Assembly: GCA_019116885.1 (NCBI GenBank)
Contig: DXAU01000018.1
Location: 24,393-88,392 of the forward strand
DNA length: 64,000 nt
Reading direction: 5' to 3'
Origin: Candidatus Mediterraneibacter pullistercoris
GTDB lineage: Bacteria > Bacillota > Clostridia > Lachnospirales > Lachnospiraceae
Below, piece by piece: positions 36,854 through 44,836 of this stretch; within the stretch, counting starts at the first letter, position 1, and each line of letters begins with the position of its first letter. The notes beneath the pieces were generated by a model. It was given only the letters and a program-made list of their open reading frames with translations, had not been told where the DNA came from and made no database searches. The position numbers and the translations under genes were made by a program.

Positions 36854-37804
36854 ATGTGTACCTGCATCACTTATAAAAACGGTGATTTCTATTTCGGCCG
36901 TAATCTTGATCTTGACAGTTCTTTCGGTGAGAAAGTTACTGTCACACCGAGAAATTTTCCACTGGACTTTCGCATGGGCGGACGCGATGAACGGCATTAT
37001 GCGATGATCGGCATGGCGTCGGCTGATGAAAGGTTCCCTCTGTACGCGGAAGCTGTCAATGAGAAAGGGCTGTCGATGGCAGGACTTAATTTCCCCGGAT
37101 ACTCTTTTTACCAGCAGCCAGACGGAGAGGGTGCGGAACCTGCTTCGTTTGAAGTGATTGCGTGGATTCTCGGGAGATACGCTTCTGTAGCGGAAGCGCA
37201 AAGATGCCTGGCTGAGATGAAGATCATCGATAGCGCCTTTTCGGAGCAGATGCCTCCGGCGCCGCTCCACTGGATGCTCGCCGACTGTGACAGATGCATT
37301 GTCCTTGAAGCGGTCAGGGGCGGTCTGAAGATCCACGAAAATCCTTTCGGAGTACTGACGAACAATCCGACTTTTGAATACCACAGAATGAACATGGACA
37401 ATTATCTGAATCTAACGGCGCAGGCGCCGCAGAACCGCTTTTCGGACAGTCTGGAGCTCAAACCTTATTCCCGGGGAATGGGAGCTTTAGGTCTCCCGGG
37501 CGACGCGTCCTCGGCTTCCCGTTTTGTGAGAGCGGCTTTCCTGAAGTGGAATTCTGCAGCTCCTGAAGCAGAGGACGCCAGTGTCTCCCAGTTCTTTCAT
37601 ATACTGGACAACGTGGCGATGGTACGGGGAATGGTGATGACAGAACGCGGAACCTATGACATCACGACGTATTCCTGCTGTGTGAATACAAGAACAGGGA
37701 CCTATTATTACAAGACATATGACGACAGCAGGGTGCGCTCTGTGGATATGTATAAGCTGGATCTGGAGGAGAACAGACTTCTTTTTTTCGACACGAAAGA
37801 ATAA
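36854..37804 (+). CDS. Choloylglycine hydrolase family enzyme, probable bile salt hydrolase
   Basis: A 316-residue Ntn hydrolase. The nucleophile Cys2 directly follows Met1, with no signal peptide. Other catalytic residues line up with clostridial bile salt hydrolases: Arg16 and Asp19 in FGRNLDLD, Asn79 in AGLNFPGYS, Asn170 in LTNNPTF and Arg223 in SASRFVRAAFL. The family deconjugates glycine or taurine from bile acids, or cleaves penicillin V. NFPGYSF, GLPGD and FFHILDNVAMVRG favour the bile salt branch, consistent with a gut host. GAGGTG precedes the ATG. It starts 55 bp after phoR, so read-through is possible, and is followed by a separate promoter for the next gene. Confidence 0.87.
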   Translation: MCTCITYKNGDFYFGRNLDLDSSFGEKVTVTPRNFPLDFRMGGRDERHYAMIGMASADERFPLYAEAVNEKGLSMAGLNFPGYSFYQQPDGEGAEPASFEVIAWILGRYASVAEAQRCLAEMKIIDSAFSEQMPPAPLHWMLADCDRCIVLEAVRGGLKIHENPFGVLTNNPTFEYHRMNMDNYLNLTAQAPQNRFSDSLELKPYSRGMGALGLPGDASSASRFVRAAFLKWNSAAPEAEDASVSQFFHILDNVAMVRGMVMTERGTYDITTYSCCVNTRTGTYYYKTYDDSRVRSVDMYKLDLEENRLLFFDTKE

Positions 37805-37829
37805 AATAGAGTGTAATCGGTTTTTCTTC

Positions 37830-37858
37830 TTGACAAATGCCTTTGACGAGTTTACCAT
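37830..37858 (+). promoter_or_regulatory. Sigma-A promoter of the binding-protein gene
   Basis: TTGACA (37830-37835), a 17-nt spacer, and TACCAT (37853-37858) lie 35 bp before the start codon. Confidence 0.6.
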
Positions 37859-37892
37859 TAAATCACTAGCATTTTAACAAGGAGGAATTATT

Positions 37893-39068
37893 ATGAAAGT
37901 GTTAAAAAAAGCAGCGAGTCTTATGCTTGCATCAGCGATGGTATTTTCATTAGCTGCCTGCGGGGGCGGCGGAAGCAGCGAGGGAAATCCTGATGCGACT
38001 ACGTTTAAGATCGGCGGTATCGGACCTACAACAGGAAACAATGCGATCTACGGCACGGCCGTCCAGAACGGTATCCAGCTTGCGGTTGACGAGATTAATG
38101 CAGACGGCGGTATTAACGGGTATCAGATCGAGTACCAGTTTGAGGATGATCAGTCTGATTCCGAGAAATCAGTCAACGCATACAATACGCTGAAAGACTG
38201 GGGGATGCAGATGCTCGTGGGTACAGTTACGTCTACACCATGCGTCGCTGTTGTAGAGGAGACTCATGCAGATAATATGTTCCAGTTCACACCGTCTGCA
38301 ACAACTGTTGAGGCGATTCAGTATGACAATGCATTCCGCATGTGTTTTTCTGATCCGAGCCAGGGGACGGTTTCCGCAGATTATATCGCTGACAACGCCC
38401 TTGCATCAAAGATAGCGATTATTTATGATAGTTCAGACACATATTCTACAGGAATCTATCAGAGCTTTGTGTCAGAGGCAGAGGCCAGAGGGCTTGAGAT
38501 TGTAGCGGCAGAGGCGTTCACAGCGGACAGCAATACAGATTTCTCTGTACAGATACAGAAAGCAAAGGATTCAGGAGCAGATCTTGTATTCCTTCCGATT
38601 TACTATCAGCAGGCTTCACTGATCCTGGCTCAGGCTGACAGAGTGGGATTTGCTCCGGAGTGGTTCGGAGTAGACGGTATGGACGGACTTCTTGATGTCG
38701 AAGGATTTGACGGGAGTCTTGCCGAAGGACTTATGTTCCTGACACCGTTCACACCGAACGCCGAGGATGAGGCTACCCAGACATTCGTTGCCAACTATGA
38801 AGCTGAGTTCGGCGATACACCGATCCAGTTCGCGGCAGATGCTTATGACTGTATGTATGTACTCAAAGAGGCTGCCGAGCAGGCAGATATCTCACCTGAT
38901 ATGAGTGTGTCAGATATCAGCGATGCAATGAAGAAATCTATGACAGAGATCACGATCGACGGACTTACCGGAAAGCAGATCTCATGGGGCGAGGACGGCG
39001 AACCGTCTAAAGAGCCTACAGTCGTAGTTGTAAAAGACGGAGCATATGAAGTGCTCCAGGCTGAGTAA
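37893..39068 (+). CDS. ABC transporter substrate-binding lipoprotein, branched-chain amino acid type
   Basis: A 391-residue lipoprotein. A signal peptide with lipobox SLAACGGG (Cys near residue 23) is followed by a periplasmic-binding-protein type 1 fold: FKIGGIGPTTGNNAIYGTAV, GIQLAVDEINADGGINGYQI, and MLVGTVTSTPCVAVVEETH near residue 107. This is the Leu/Ile/Val or amide-binding (LivJ) group. AAGGAGG precedes the ATG. It has its own promoter and is closed by a terminator 20 bp after the stop. No livH, livM, livG or livF genes follow, so the permease must be encoded elsewhere. The ligand is unknown. Confidence 0.9.
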   Translation: MKVLKKAASLMLASAMVFSLAACGGGGSSEGNPDATTFKIGGIGPTTGNNAIYGTAVQNGIQLAVDEINADGGINGYQIEYQFEDDQSDSEKSVNAYNTLKDWGMQMLVGTVTSTPCVAVVEETHADNMFQFTPSATTVEAIQYDNAFRMCFSDPSQGTVSADYIADNALASKIAIIYDSSDTYSTGIYQSFVSEAEARGLEIVAAEAFTADSNTDFSVQIQKAKDSGADLVFLPIYYQQASLILAQADRVGFAPEWFGVDGMDGLLDVEGFDGSLAEGLMFLTPFTPNAEDEATQTFVANYEAEFGDTPIQFAADAYDCMYVLKEAAEQADISPDMSVSDISDAMKKSMTEITIDGLTGKQISWGEDGEPSKEPTVVVVKDGAYEVLQAE

Positions 39069-39088
39069 TCATAATCACAGATCATTAA

Positions 39089-39136
39089 AAAAGCATCCTT
39101 ACTTATAGATGATCGTCTATAAGTAAGGATGCTTTT
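39089..39136. terminator. Bidirectional terminator between the binding-protein gene and bioY
   Basis: A perfect 21-bp inverted repeat (39089-39109 with 39116-39136) surrounds a 6-nt loop, with A and T tracts at the ends. It serves both convergent genes. Confidence 0.92.
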
Positions 39137-39148
39137 GTGTGGAGACAT

Positions 39149-39712
39149 TCAAGAGCACTGTCTTACTGCTGCCCTGAGTCTGGGCCCTGTTATCGCAGCG
39201 GCTGCGATCTTCAGCGCATCTCCGGGCAGATAGGGAAGGACGCCTATTGCCAGAGAAGCGGTGAAAGGCTGCCCTGTCTGCCATGAGAGCCAGGCTGTGC
39301 CAAAAGCATAGCATACGCACATGCCAAGGAACATGCCAGTAACAGCACAGGTGCGTTTCCCAGGCCAGTGTTCGGTTACATATCCCTGGATCAGGGACAG
39401 GAACAGGAATCCGGCGAGATAACCGCCTGTAGGTCCTGCAAGCTTTCCCAGTCCGCCGCCGAAACCGGAGAAAACCGGAAGTCCTGCGGCGCCAAGAGCG
39501 AGATAGAGAAGGACGCTCAGCGTGCCGATCTTTGTTCCAAGGGTATACACAGAGATAAAAATAACCAGATTGGCAAGGGTAAGAGGTACAGGACTAAAGG
39601 GGAGAGGAATGGAAAACGGCGCGGTGATGCACAGGGCGGCCGTCATCAGTCCGGCAGCGGACAGCAGCCGCGTTTTATGTCTGCTTTCAGTTGCTGATAT
39701 ATGATTTTTCAT
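39149..39712 (-). CDS. bioY: Biotin ECF transporter substrate-binding protein BioY
   Basis: A 187-residue membrane protein with about six helices, the substrate-binding S component of a biotin ECF transporter. Family marks are FSPVPLTLANLVIFISVYTLG (about residues 43-63), GAAGLPVFSGFGGGLGKLAGPTGGYLAGF, and the C-terminal GVLPYLPGDALKIAAAAITG. The frame extends upstream to 39949, but ATG 39712 has AAAGGAT upstream and gives the normal length. Its promoter overlaps a large inverted repeat that looks like a BirA operator. No ecfA or ecfT genes are nearby, so the energising module is elsewhere. Confidence 0.93.
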   Translation of the reverse strand: MKNHISATESRHKTRLLSAAGLMTAALCITAPFSIPLPFSPVPLTLANLVIFISVYTLGTKIGTLSVLLYLALGAAGLPVFSGFGGGLGKLAGPTGGYLAGFLFLSLIQGYVTEHWPGKRTCAVTGMFLGMCVCYAFGTAWLSWQTGQPFTASLAIGVLPYLPGDALKIAAAAITGPRLRAAVRQCS

Positions 39713-39745
39713 GACATGTGATCCTTTCCGACACTTTTTTACAGA

Positions 39746-39803
39746 AGTATAAAGAATCTGCGGCAAATTGTCAACTAAAATATAAAAATAGTTGACAATT
39801 TGC
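39746..39803 (-). promoter_or_regulatory. bioY promoter overlapped by a BirA-like operator
   Basis: On the minus strand TTGACA (39774-39769), a 17-nt spacer, and TATACT (39751-39746) form a near-perfect promoter. A 15-bp perfect inverted repeat, GCAAATTGTCAACTA (39763-39777) and its complement (39789-39803), with an 11-nt centre, covers the -35. The TTGTCAAC...GTTGACAA half-sites resemble Firmicutes BirA operators, so biotin repression of bioY is likely. Confidence 0.75.
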
Positions 39804-39840
39804 TGCCGGAGAAACCGTACGCAGGATGTGACACAATCGT

Positions 39841-39869
39841 TTGACTTATAAGGCTGCACCATATATAAT
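39841..39869 (+). promoter_or_regulatory. Sigma-A promoter of feoAB
   Basis: TTGACT (39841-39846), 17-nt spacer, TATAAT (39864-39869), 48 bp before the feoA start. No clear Fur palindrome is visible over it. Confidence 0.7.
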
Positions 39870-39917
39870 AAGTGTTGAGAAAAATTATCAATAGAAGATG
39901 CGAAAGATGAGGAATCT

Positions 39918-40145
39918 ATGAGACTGAAAGAGGGAAAAAATGGGCACATATATGTGGTCGAAAAGATACAGACAGAGCTTGATCTTGAGCGCCGCCTTGA
40001 AGCGCTTGGCCTGACGGAAGGATCTCAGATCACTGTGCTGAACAATGATAAAAAAGGAGCGATGACAGTAAAGTTCCGGGGAACCAGGTTCGCTCTGGGC
40101 AGACGTATCGCCGACAATATTATTGTCAGGGAGGCGGCAGCATGA
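39918..40145 (+). CDS. feoA: Ferrous iron transport protein A
   Basis: A 75-residue cytoplasmic SH3-like protein that supports FeoB. The conserved core is LERRLEALGLTEGSQITVLNN (about residues 24-44) and KFRGTRFALGRRIADNIIV at the end. Its stop overlaps the feoB start as ATGA. A start codon with only a weak ribosome site (GATGAGGAATCT) precedes it. Length is typical. No feoC-like gene follows feoB. Confidence 0.95.
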   Translation: MRLKEGKNGHIYVVEKIQTELDLERRLEALGLTEGSQITVLNNDKKGAMTVKFRGTRFALGRRIADNIIVREAAA

Positions 40146-42187
40146 ACGGCAAAGCGATCAAAGTAGGATTTATCGGCAATCCGAACTGCGGAAAAACAAC
40201 TCTGTTCAATGCCTACACCGGGGCAAACCTGAAAGTGGCGAACTGGCCGGGTGTGACCGTGGAGAAAAAAGAAGGACGTACCGTATACAAAGGCCAGGAA
40301 TTTAAGCTGATCGACCTGCCTGGCATCTACAGCCTGACTTCTTATACAATGGAAGAGAAAGTGTCACGCGAGTGTATCATGAGTGACGAGGTGGATGTAA
40401 TCGTAGATGTAGTGGATGCTTCCAGCCTGGAGAGAAATCTGTATCTTACGCTCCAGCTTATTGAGCTGGGCAAACCGGTCGTACTGGCTCTCAATATGAT
40501 GGATATTGTTGAAGAGCGTGGGATGGAGATCGATCTGCACCGTCTTCCGGAGATGCTCGGCATCCCGGCAATCCCTGTATCGGCAAGAAAGCGCAGCGGC
40601 CTTGGAATACTGATGCATGCGGTGGCTCATCATAAAGAATATGTTCTGCCCGGACCATTCATCCATCATCATCCCGACAAGACAGAACACAGGCATGACC
40701 ATCATAGTGAGTATGCCATGGTGTACGATGATGAGATCGAAGACAAGATCGATGCAGTCATGGAGCAGTTCCACGAGAAGTATCCGGATATGGACAATAT
40801 GCGGTGGCATGCGATCAAGACGCTTGAGCAGGACGAGTCGGTCATGAAACAGTATCCTGTAGACTTGAACGGCATTGCTGACCGGAGTTATGAAAAAGAT
40901 ATCATTAATGAGAAATATGATTTTATTGAAGAAGTCATTGAAGAGACGCTCGTAAATAAAAATGAGAAAGCAGAAATGACAGAGCGTATCGACAGATATA
41001 TGACGGGGAAGAAGCTCGGACTCCCGATCTTTCTCCTGATTATGGCGCTTGTGTTTTTTCTGACATTTACGGTGGGTGACTGGCTGAAAGGATATTTTGA
41101 GACAGGACTGGAGCTGCTGACTGGAGCGGTGAGCACAGGACTTGAAACGGCGGGGACGTCTCCTATGATTAATTCCCTTATTGTGGACGGCATCATTTCC
41201 GGGGTGGGCGGCATTCTTACTTTCCTGCCGAATATATTTATCTTGTTTCTGGCGCTTGCCTTTCTTGAAGACAGCGGGTATATGGCCAGAGTAGCGTTCG
41301 TTATGGACGATATTATGAGCCGTCTGGGCCTTTCGGGAAGAGCATTTCTGCCGATGCTGCTGGGCTTTGGATGCTCTGTGCCCGCGGTTATGGCATCCCG
41401 TGCGCTTGAAAACAGGAAAGACAGATTAAAGACGATTCTCGTGACTCCGTTTATGTCGTGCAGTGCGAGGCTTCCGATCTATGTGCTGTTCTCTTCCATG
41501 TTTTTTGAAAAAAATGCAATGATCGTATGTTACTCCATGTATCTGCTGGGTATCGTGATCGCGATCCTGACAGCTTACATCATCTCAAAGCTGGACGGCA
41601 GCAGAGCGGAACATGCACTGCTGATCGAACTTCCGGAATATAAGGCGCCGAATCTGCGGACAATTGCGGTATATGTGTGGGAGAAAGTAAAAGATTATCT
41701 GACGAAGGCAGGGACAGTGATCTTCCTTGCGTCTGTCATTATGTGGGTTCTCTTAAATTTCGGGCCTTCAGGATATGTGACAGACATTGCGGACAGTTTT
41801 GGCTCCATCATAGGTAAGGCTGCTGTTCCGTTTTTCCGGCCGCTGGGGCTTGGATACTGGCAGATCGTGGTGGCGCTCATCTCGGGAATCGCGGCAAAAG
41901 AAGTGGTGGTGTCAAGCTGCAGTGTACTTTTTGGCATACAGAACATCACGACCTCTCACGGGATGGACAGCTTTGTGGCAACCCTTGGCGCGATGGGATT
42001 CGGCGCGGCGAATGCCTATTCCCTTATGGTCTTCTGTCTTCTGTATGTGCCGTGTACGGCGACGATCGCCACGATCCGCAGAGAGGTGGGAAGTACGAAG
42101 CTTACATTCGGCATCGTTCTCTTCCAGCTTGCGGTTGCGTGGATCGTGAGTTTTATTGCATATCATGCTGCAGGTCTGTTTCTGTAG
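40142..42187 (+). CDS. feoB: Ferrous iron transporter FeoB
   Basis: A 681-residue iron(II) importer with an N-terminal GTPase and a membrane core. G1 is GNPNCGKTTLFNA (residues 12-24), G3 DLPGIYSL, G4 LNMMD, and the GTPase is followed by a histidine-rich linker (about residues 162-188, with HHH, HRHDHH). Membrane Gate motifs are GFGCSVPAVMASRAL and GIAAKEVVVSSCSVLFG. GGGAGG precedes the ATG. The gene's 3' end overlaps truA tail to tail by 35 bp, and no terminator is visible between them. Confidence 0.97.
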   Translation: MNGKAIKVGFIGNPNCGKTTLFNAYTGANLKVANWPGVTVEKKEGRTVYKGQEFKLIDLPGIYSLTSYTMEEKVSRECIMSDEVDVIVDVVDASSLERNLYLTLQLIELGKPVVLALNMMDIVEERGMEIDLHRLPEMLGIPAIPVSARKRSGLGILMHAVAHHKEYVLPGPFIHHHPDKTEHRHDHHSEYAMVYDDEIEDKIDAVMEQFHEKYPDMDNMRWHAIKTLEQDESVMKQYPVDLNGIADRSYEKDIINEKYDFIEEVIEETLVNKNEKAEMTERIDRYMTGKKLGLPIFLLIMALVFFLTFTVGDWLKGYFETGLELLTGAVSTGLETAGTSPMINSLIVDGIISGVGGILTFLPNIFILFLALAFLEDSGYMARVAFVMDDIMSRLGLSGRAFLPMLLGFGCSVPAVMASRALENRKDRLKTILVTPFMSCSARLPIYVLFSSMFFEKNAMIVCYSMYLLGIVIAILTAYIISKLDGSRAEHALLIELPEYKAPNLRTIAVYVWEKVKDYLTKAGTVIFLASVIMWVLLNFGPSGYVTDIADSFGSIIGKAAVPFFRPLGLGYWQIVVALISGIAAKEVVVSSCSVLFGIQNITTSHGMDSFVATLGAMGFGAANAYSLMVFCLLYVPCTATIATIRREVGSTKLTFGIVLFQLAVAWIVSFIAYHAAGLFL

Positions 42188-42974
42188 AGGATGCTCCCGG
42201 GTATTGACCATCCATCCGGTCTGAAGATTCCGGGCGGTATTGTATGGAACTAAGCAGGAGTCCCTTTGCATCACAGGGGGAGCCTGCTTTTTCTGTTCCG
42301 TGGAGAATACGTGTGATTCTCTCAGGAGATGATTTTCCCTGTCCGATTTCAAGAAGGGTTCCGATGAGCAGAGCAGGCATCCGATAGAGAAAATCGCTGG
42401 CAGTGACCGAGATTGTGAGAAGATCAGAGCCGGCAGTTCTATGGAAAGAAATATCCTTGAGTTCTTTTACGGTTCCTTTTTTCTTCCGCGCACCTGAGAA
42501 GAAACGGAAATCATGGACTCCCGTCAGGAGCCCGGCAGCAGTTTTCATGGCGTCGATATCCGGAGCGGGAAAGACATGTGCGGTATATGCGGACGTGAAG
42601 ATGTCATAGACAGGGGCTGTGCAGCTCCGGAAACTGTATGTGCGTGAGAGGACATTTAGATCAGCCCGGAAGCGTTCCGGCGCAGTCTCACAGCACAGGA
42701 TACGGATATCCGCAGGGAGATAACGGTTCAGGTCCCGGAGGAGTGTTTCCGTATCAGGGGAAGCCCCGGTAACAAAACTGACTGTCTGGTGCAGAGCGTG
42801 TACTCCGGGATCAGTTCTGGCGCCTGAACAGAGCGTGACAGAGCTTCCGGTCAGCCTTTCCAGCACGGAGGATAATCTGTATGAGACGGTTCTGCAGAGG
42901 CCGTCTTTTTCCGGCCTCTGCCATCCGAGATAACGCGTTCCGTCGTATTGTAGTGTGAGTCTGATATTTGTCAT
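42153..42974 (-). CDS. truA: tRNA pseudouridine synthase A
   Basis: A 273-residue enzyme that modifies U38-U40 of the tRNA anticodon arm. The catalytic motif SGARTDPGVHALHQTVSF has its Asp near residue 54, the N-terminus IRLTLQYDGTRYLGWQRPE is typical, and the RNA-binding segment FRADLNVLSRTYSF is present. The tail beyond about residue 245 (SSIQYRPESSDRMDGQYPGA) is longer than usual and overlaps the end of feoB by 35 bp on the opposite strand. It stands alone, not beside the ribosomal L13/S9 genes or ecfT as in many Firmicutes, so it may be an extra TruA paralogue. Confidence 0.94.
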   Translation of the reverse strand: MTNIRLTLQYDGTRYLGWQRPEKDGLCRTVSYRLSSVLERLTGSSVTLCSGARTDPGVHALHQTVSFVTGASPDTETLLRDLNRYLPADIRILCCETAPERFRADLNVLSRTYSFRSCTAPVYDIFTSAYTAHVFPAPDIDAMKTAAGLLTGVHDFRFFSGARKKKGTVKELKDISFHRTAGSDLLTISVTASDFLYRMPALLIGTLLEIGQGKSSPERITRILHGTEKAGSPCDAKGLLLSSIQYRPESSDRMDGQYPGASSTETDLQHDMQ

Positions 42975-43149
42975 GTCTGCCTCGCTATATTGTTCCTCTT
43001 ATATCTGAATTTGAAATGAAATGTTGTCGAGAATATTGTAAATGATGTGTCGGCCCTTGGCAAGCATGTGCTGCATATCCCGGCAGGGATGTATGTATAT
43101 TGCAGCAGGTCTGCACCGCAGAGGGCGCAGCTTAAGAAAAGACGCGGGG

Positions 43150-43178
43150 TTGTTTTTGGAAGCGCCAGTTGTTACAAT
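43150..43178 (+). promoter_or_regulatory. Sigma-A promoter of the hotdog thioesterase gene
   Basis: TTGTTT (43150-43155), 17-nt spacer, TACAAT (43173-43178), 67 bp upstream of the start codon. The rest of the 270-bp gap after truA holds nothing else I can name. Confidence 0.5.
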
Positions 43179-43244
43179 AGGGGGAAGACCGGACTGCCAA
43201 AAGACAGGTGCAGGCGGCATCACACATAGATTGGAGATATAGTT

Positions 43245-43721
43245 ATGATAGAAGAAAGAAAAGTGTCTGAGTCGCAGGTGGAGATCGTCCGCCTTGTGCG
43301 GCCGAATCATCTGAATTCAGCAGGGAGACTGTTTGGCGGCATGCTCATGCAGTGGCTTGACGAGGCGGCAGGGATGGTTGCCATGCGGCACACCCGGTCT
43401 AATGTGATCACTGCTTCCGTTGACAACCTGCGTTTTATTCACGGAGCATATAATGGAGAGATGGTCGTTATCATCGGAAAAGTCACATATGTTGGTACGA
43501 CTTCGTTAGAAGTCAGGCTGGACACCTATGTGGAGCATCTGGAAAACGGCATGCGCCATCTGATTAACCGCGCATATTTTACCATGGTCGCACTGGATGA
43601 GAATGACAGGCCGATGCCTGTGCCTCATCTGAAACTTGAAACTGAGGCGGAGAGAGCGGAATGGGAGGCCGGGAAGAAAAGACGGGAAATGAGGACAAGG
43701 AGAAAAGAAGAAGGGTTCTGA
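43245..43721 (+). CDS. Acyl-CoA thioesterase, hotdog fold
   Basis: A 158-residue cytoplasmic thioesterase of the YciA/ACOT group. The catalytic-core pattern is HLNSAGRLFGGMLMQWLDEAAG (residues about 21-42, with the conserved N, G and D residues), followed by VITASVDNLRFIHGAYNGEM and the strand VGTTSLEVRLDTYVE. The last 30 residues are strongly charged (EAERAEWEAGKKRREMRTRR). GGAG precedes the ATG. It is a single gene with its own promoter and a long hairpin after the stop. The acyl chain preference is unknown. Confidence 0.88.
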   Translation: MIEERKVSESQVEIVRLVRPNHLNSAGRLFGGMLMQWLDEAAGMVAMRHTRSNVITASVDNLRFIHGAYNGEMVVIIGKVTYVGTTSLEVRLDTYVEHLENGMRHLINRAYFTMVALDENDRPMPVPHLKLETEAERAEWEAGKKRREMRTRRKEEGF

Positions 43722-43790
43722 GAGCCGGATCCGGAGGGTGGGGAAGCATATCCTGAAGCTGTTCCCTCACCCTGCCTGAAGACCGGCTCT
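43721..43790 (+). terminator. Long hairpin terminator after the thioesterase gene
   Basis: AGAGCCGG (43721-43728) pairs with CCGGCTCT (43783-43790). Inside, GGGTG/CACCC (43736-43740, 43768-43772) and GGGAA/TTCCC extend the structure. The T-rich run afterwards is short (ACTTTTG), so efficiency is uncertain. Confidence 0.55.
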
Positions 43791-43847
43791 TACTTTTGCG
43801 TCTGCGATGAGCCAAAGTCCGGGCCTGCCCGAGACCTTGGCGGCCGC

Positions 43848-43883
43848 TTACAATCCCGGAATGTGCCTTTTGGCACTTCCGGT
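43848..43883. repeat. Short hairpin repeat, copy A
   Basis: The segment contains CCGGAA-T-GTGCC, TTTT loop, GGCAC-TTCCGG: an 11-bp stem with one bulged base. A near-identical copy lies at 56214-56249 (first 26 bases identical, 33 of 36 overall). Both copies are intergenic; no transposase is adjacent. Confidence 0.75.
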
Positions 43884-43888
43884 GAGTA

Positions 43889-44176
43889 TTATTTCTGGTG
43901 TTTCTGAAATATAGAACTTGTCATCCTTACCGTCCGGTCAATCTGTTCCTGCTCTTCTTTGCTTTTTCCCTTTTTCAATATTTCCAGAATCAGGCTCATC
44001 TCATCGGGTGAGAAGCGGATTCCCTGTTTATTCGCACTTGTGATCAGCGCAAGCATGACTGGTGCGAGATCACGGCCGGATTTCCCGGCGGTGCGTTCAG
44101 CTGCCATCCGGATCAGCTCCAGTTTCGCCGGATCTATATTCTTCATTGCCGGATTGTTCATCCATTCGTTGTCCAT
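43889..44176 (-). CDS. Small acidic/basic helical protein, unknown function
   Basis: A 95-residue soluble protein, probably all helical (KLELIRMAAERTAGKSG, DLAPVMLALITSANKQGI, DEMSLILEILKKGKSKEEQE). I do not recognise the family. Start choice: M40 of the longer frame (ATG at 44176) has GGAG 9 nt upstream, whereas the ATG nine bases before it touches the same site. Its start lies inside the 3' end of the preceding gene, overlapping it by 80 bp in another frame. The two are clearly co-translated. The spacing of hydrophobic residues resembles the upstream protein, so they may be partners. Confidence 0.6.
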   Translation of the reverse strand: MDNEWMNNPAMKNIDPAKLELIRMAAERTAGKSGRDLAPVMLALITSANKQGIRFSPDEMSLILEILKKGKSKEEQEQIDRTVRMTSSIFQKHQK

Positions 44177-44663
44177 CGTTTTCATCTCCTTTCTTTTCAC
44201 TGTCAGGCGGATGTGAGAACATATCGCTGTACATCCGGAACATCTCCTGCTGTTCGGGCGGGAGCATGCCGGATAGCAGTTCCATCGGGTCAAAAGACGT
44301 GCCGTTCTTTTCCGGATCCCCCTGTGCGGTCTGCATCATTTCCATAACAGACATCATCTCTCTTATGTTTATGATCATATCCAGCATAGAGGCCTCTCTG
44401 GGTCTCAGATACGGCCGGAAACTGTTCAGTATATCCAGAGGAGAGACAGGTTCGTCCTCTGAGATCATCTGAGCTTTCAGGCCGGCGTTCTGACTGCGGA
44501 AGAGATGAAGCGTTTCCCTTAGTTCCAAAAACTTGATCATGCCTGCCAGCGTCTGCCGTTGTGATACAGGGGCATAGGGAATGAGCAGTTTTATGATCTG
44601 GAGTTCCGGTGTTGTAACAAGTTCGTCGAAAGGCGTCATTAATCCGGGCGTCTCTCTATCCAT
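44097..44663 (-). CDS. Helical protein with acidic disordered tail, unknown function
   Basis: A 188-residue soluble protein. Residues 1-140 are helical (LQIIKLLIPYAPVSQRQTLA, MLDMIINIREMMSVMEMMQ, Met- and Leu-rich), followed by a Pro/Glu-rich tail of about 45 residues (SHPPDSEKKGDENDGQRMDE). I do not recognise the family. The ATG at 44663 follows AGGAGA by 8 nt; a further ATG at 44681 has no good site. The gene's last 80 bp overlap the next gene. It is divergent from the small gene at 44837, with no named neighbour to suggest a role. Confidence 0.55.
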   Translation of the reverse strand: MDRETPGLMTPFDELVTTPELQIIKLLIPYAPVSQRQTLAGMIKFLELRETLHLFRSQNAGLKAQMISEDEPVSPLDILNSFRPYLRPREASMLDMIINIREMMSVMEMMQTAQGDPEKNGTSFDPMELLSGMLPPEQQEMFRMYSDMFSHPPDSEKKGDENDGQRMDEQSGNEEYRSGETGADPDGS

Positions 44664-44774
44664 TCCAAAGGTCTCCTGCATCCAGCGTTGTAAATATATA
44701 TGACGCTGTGAATAGAAATATGAATTGTGGAAAGGCTTTGTAGGTGAAAAGAGCTGTGCCCCGGCATGTTTGTT

Positions 44775-44803
44775 TTGTCAAGACAGTCGGGGATTCATAA
44801 AAT
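44775..44803 (+). promoter_or_regulatory. Sigma-A promoter of the small gene at 44837
   Basis: TTGTCA (44775-44780), 17-nt spacer, TAAAAT (44798-44803), about 33 bp before the TTG start. Confidence 0.55.
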
Positions 44804-44836
44804 AATATGAAACAAAGAGAAAGGAAGGAACAGACA

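Noticed and set aside
36854..37401. Overlapping open frames on both strands of the bile salt hydrolase gene
   Set aside because: They have no ribosome sites or recognisable domains and are explained by the codon use of the real gene.
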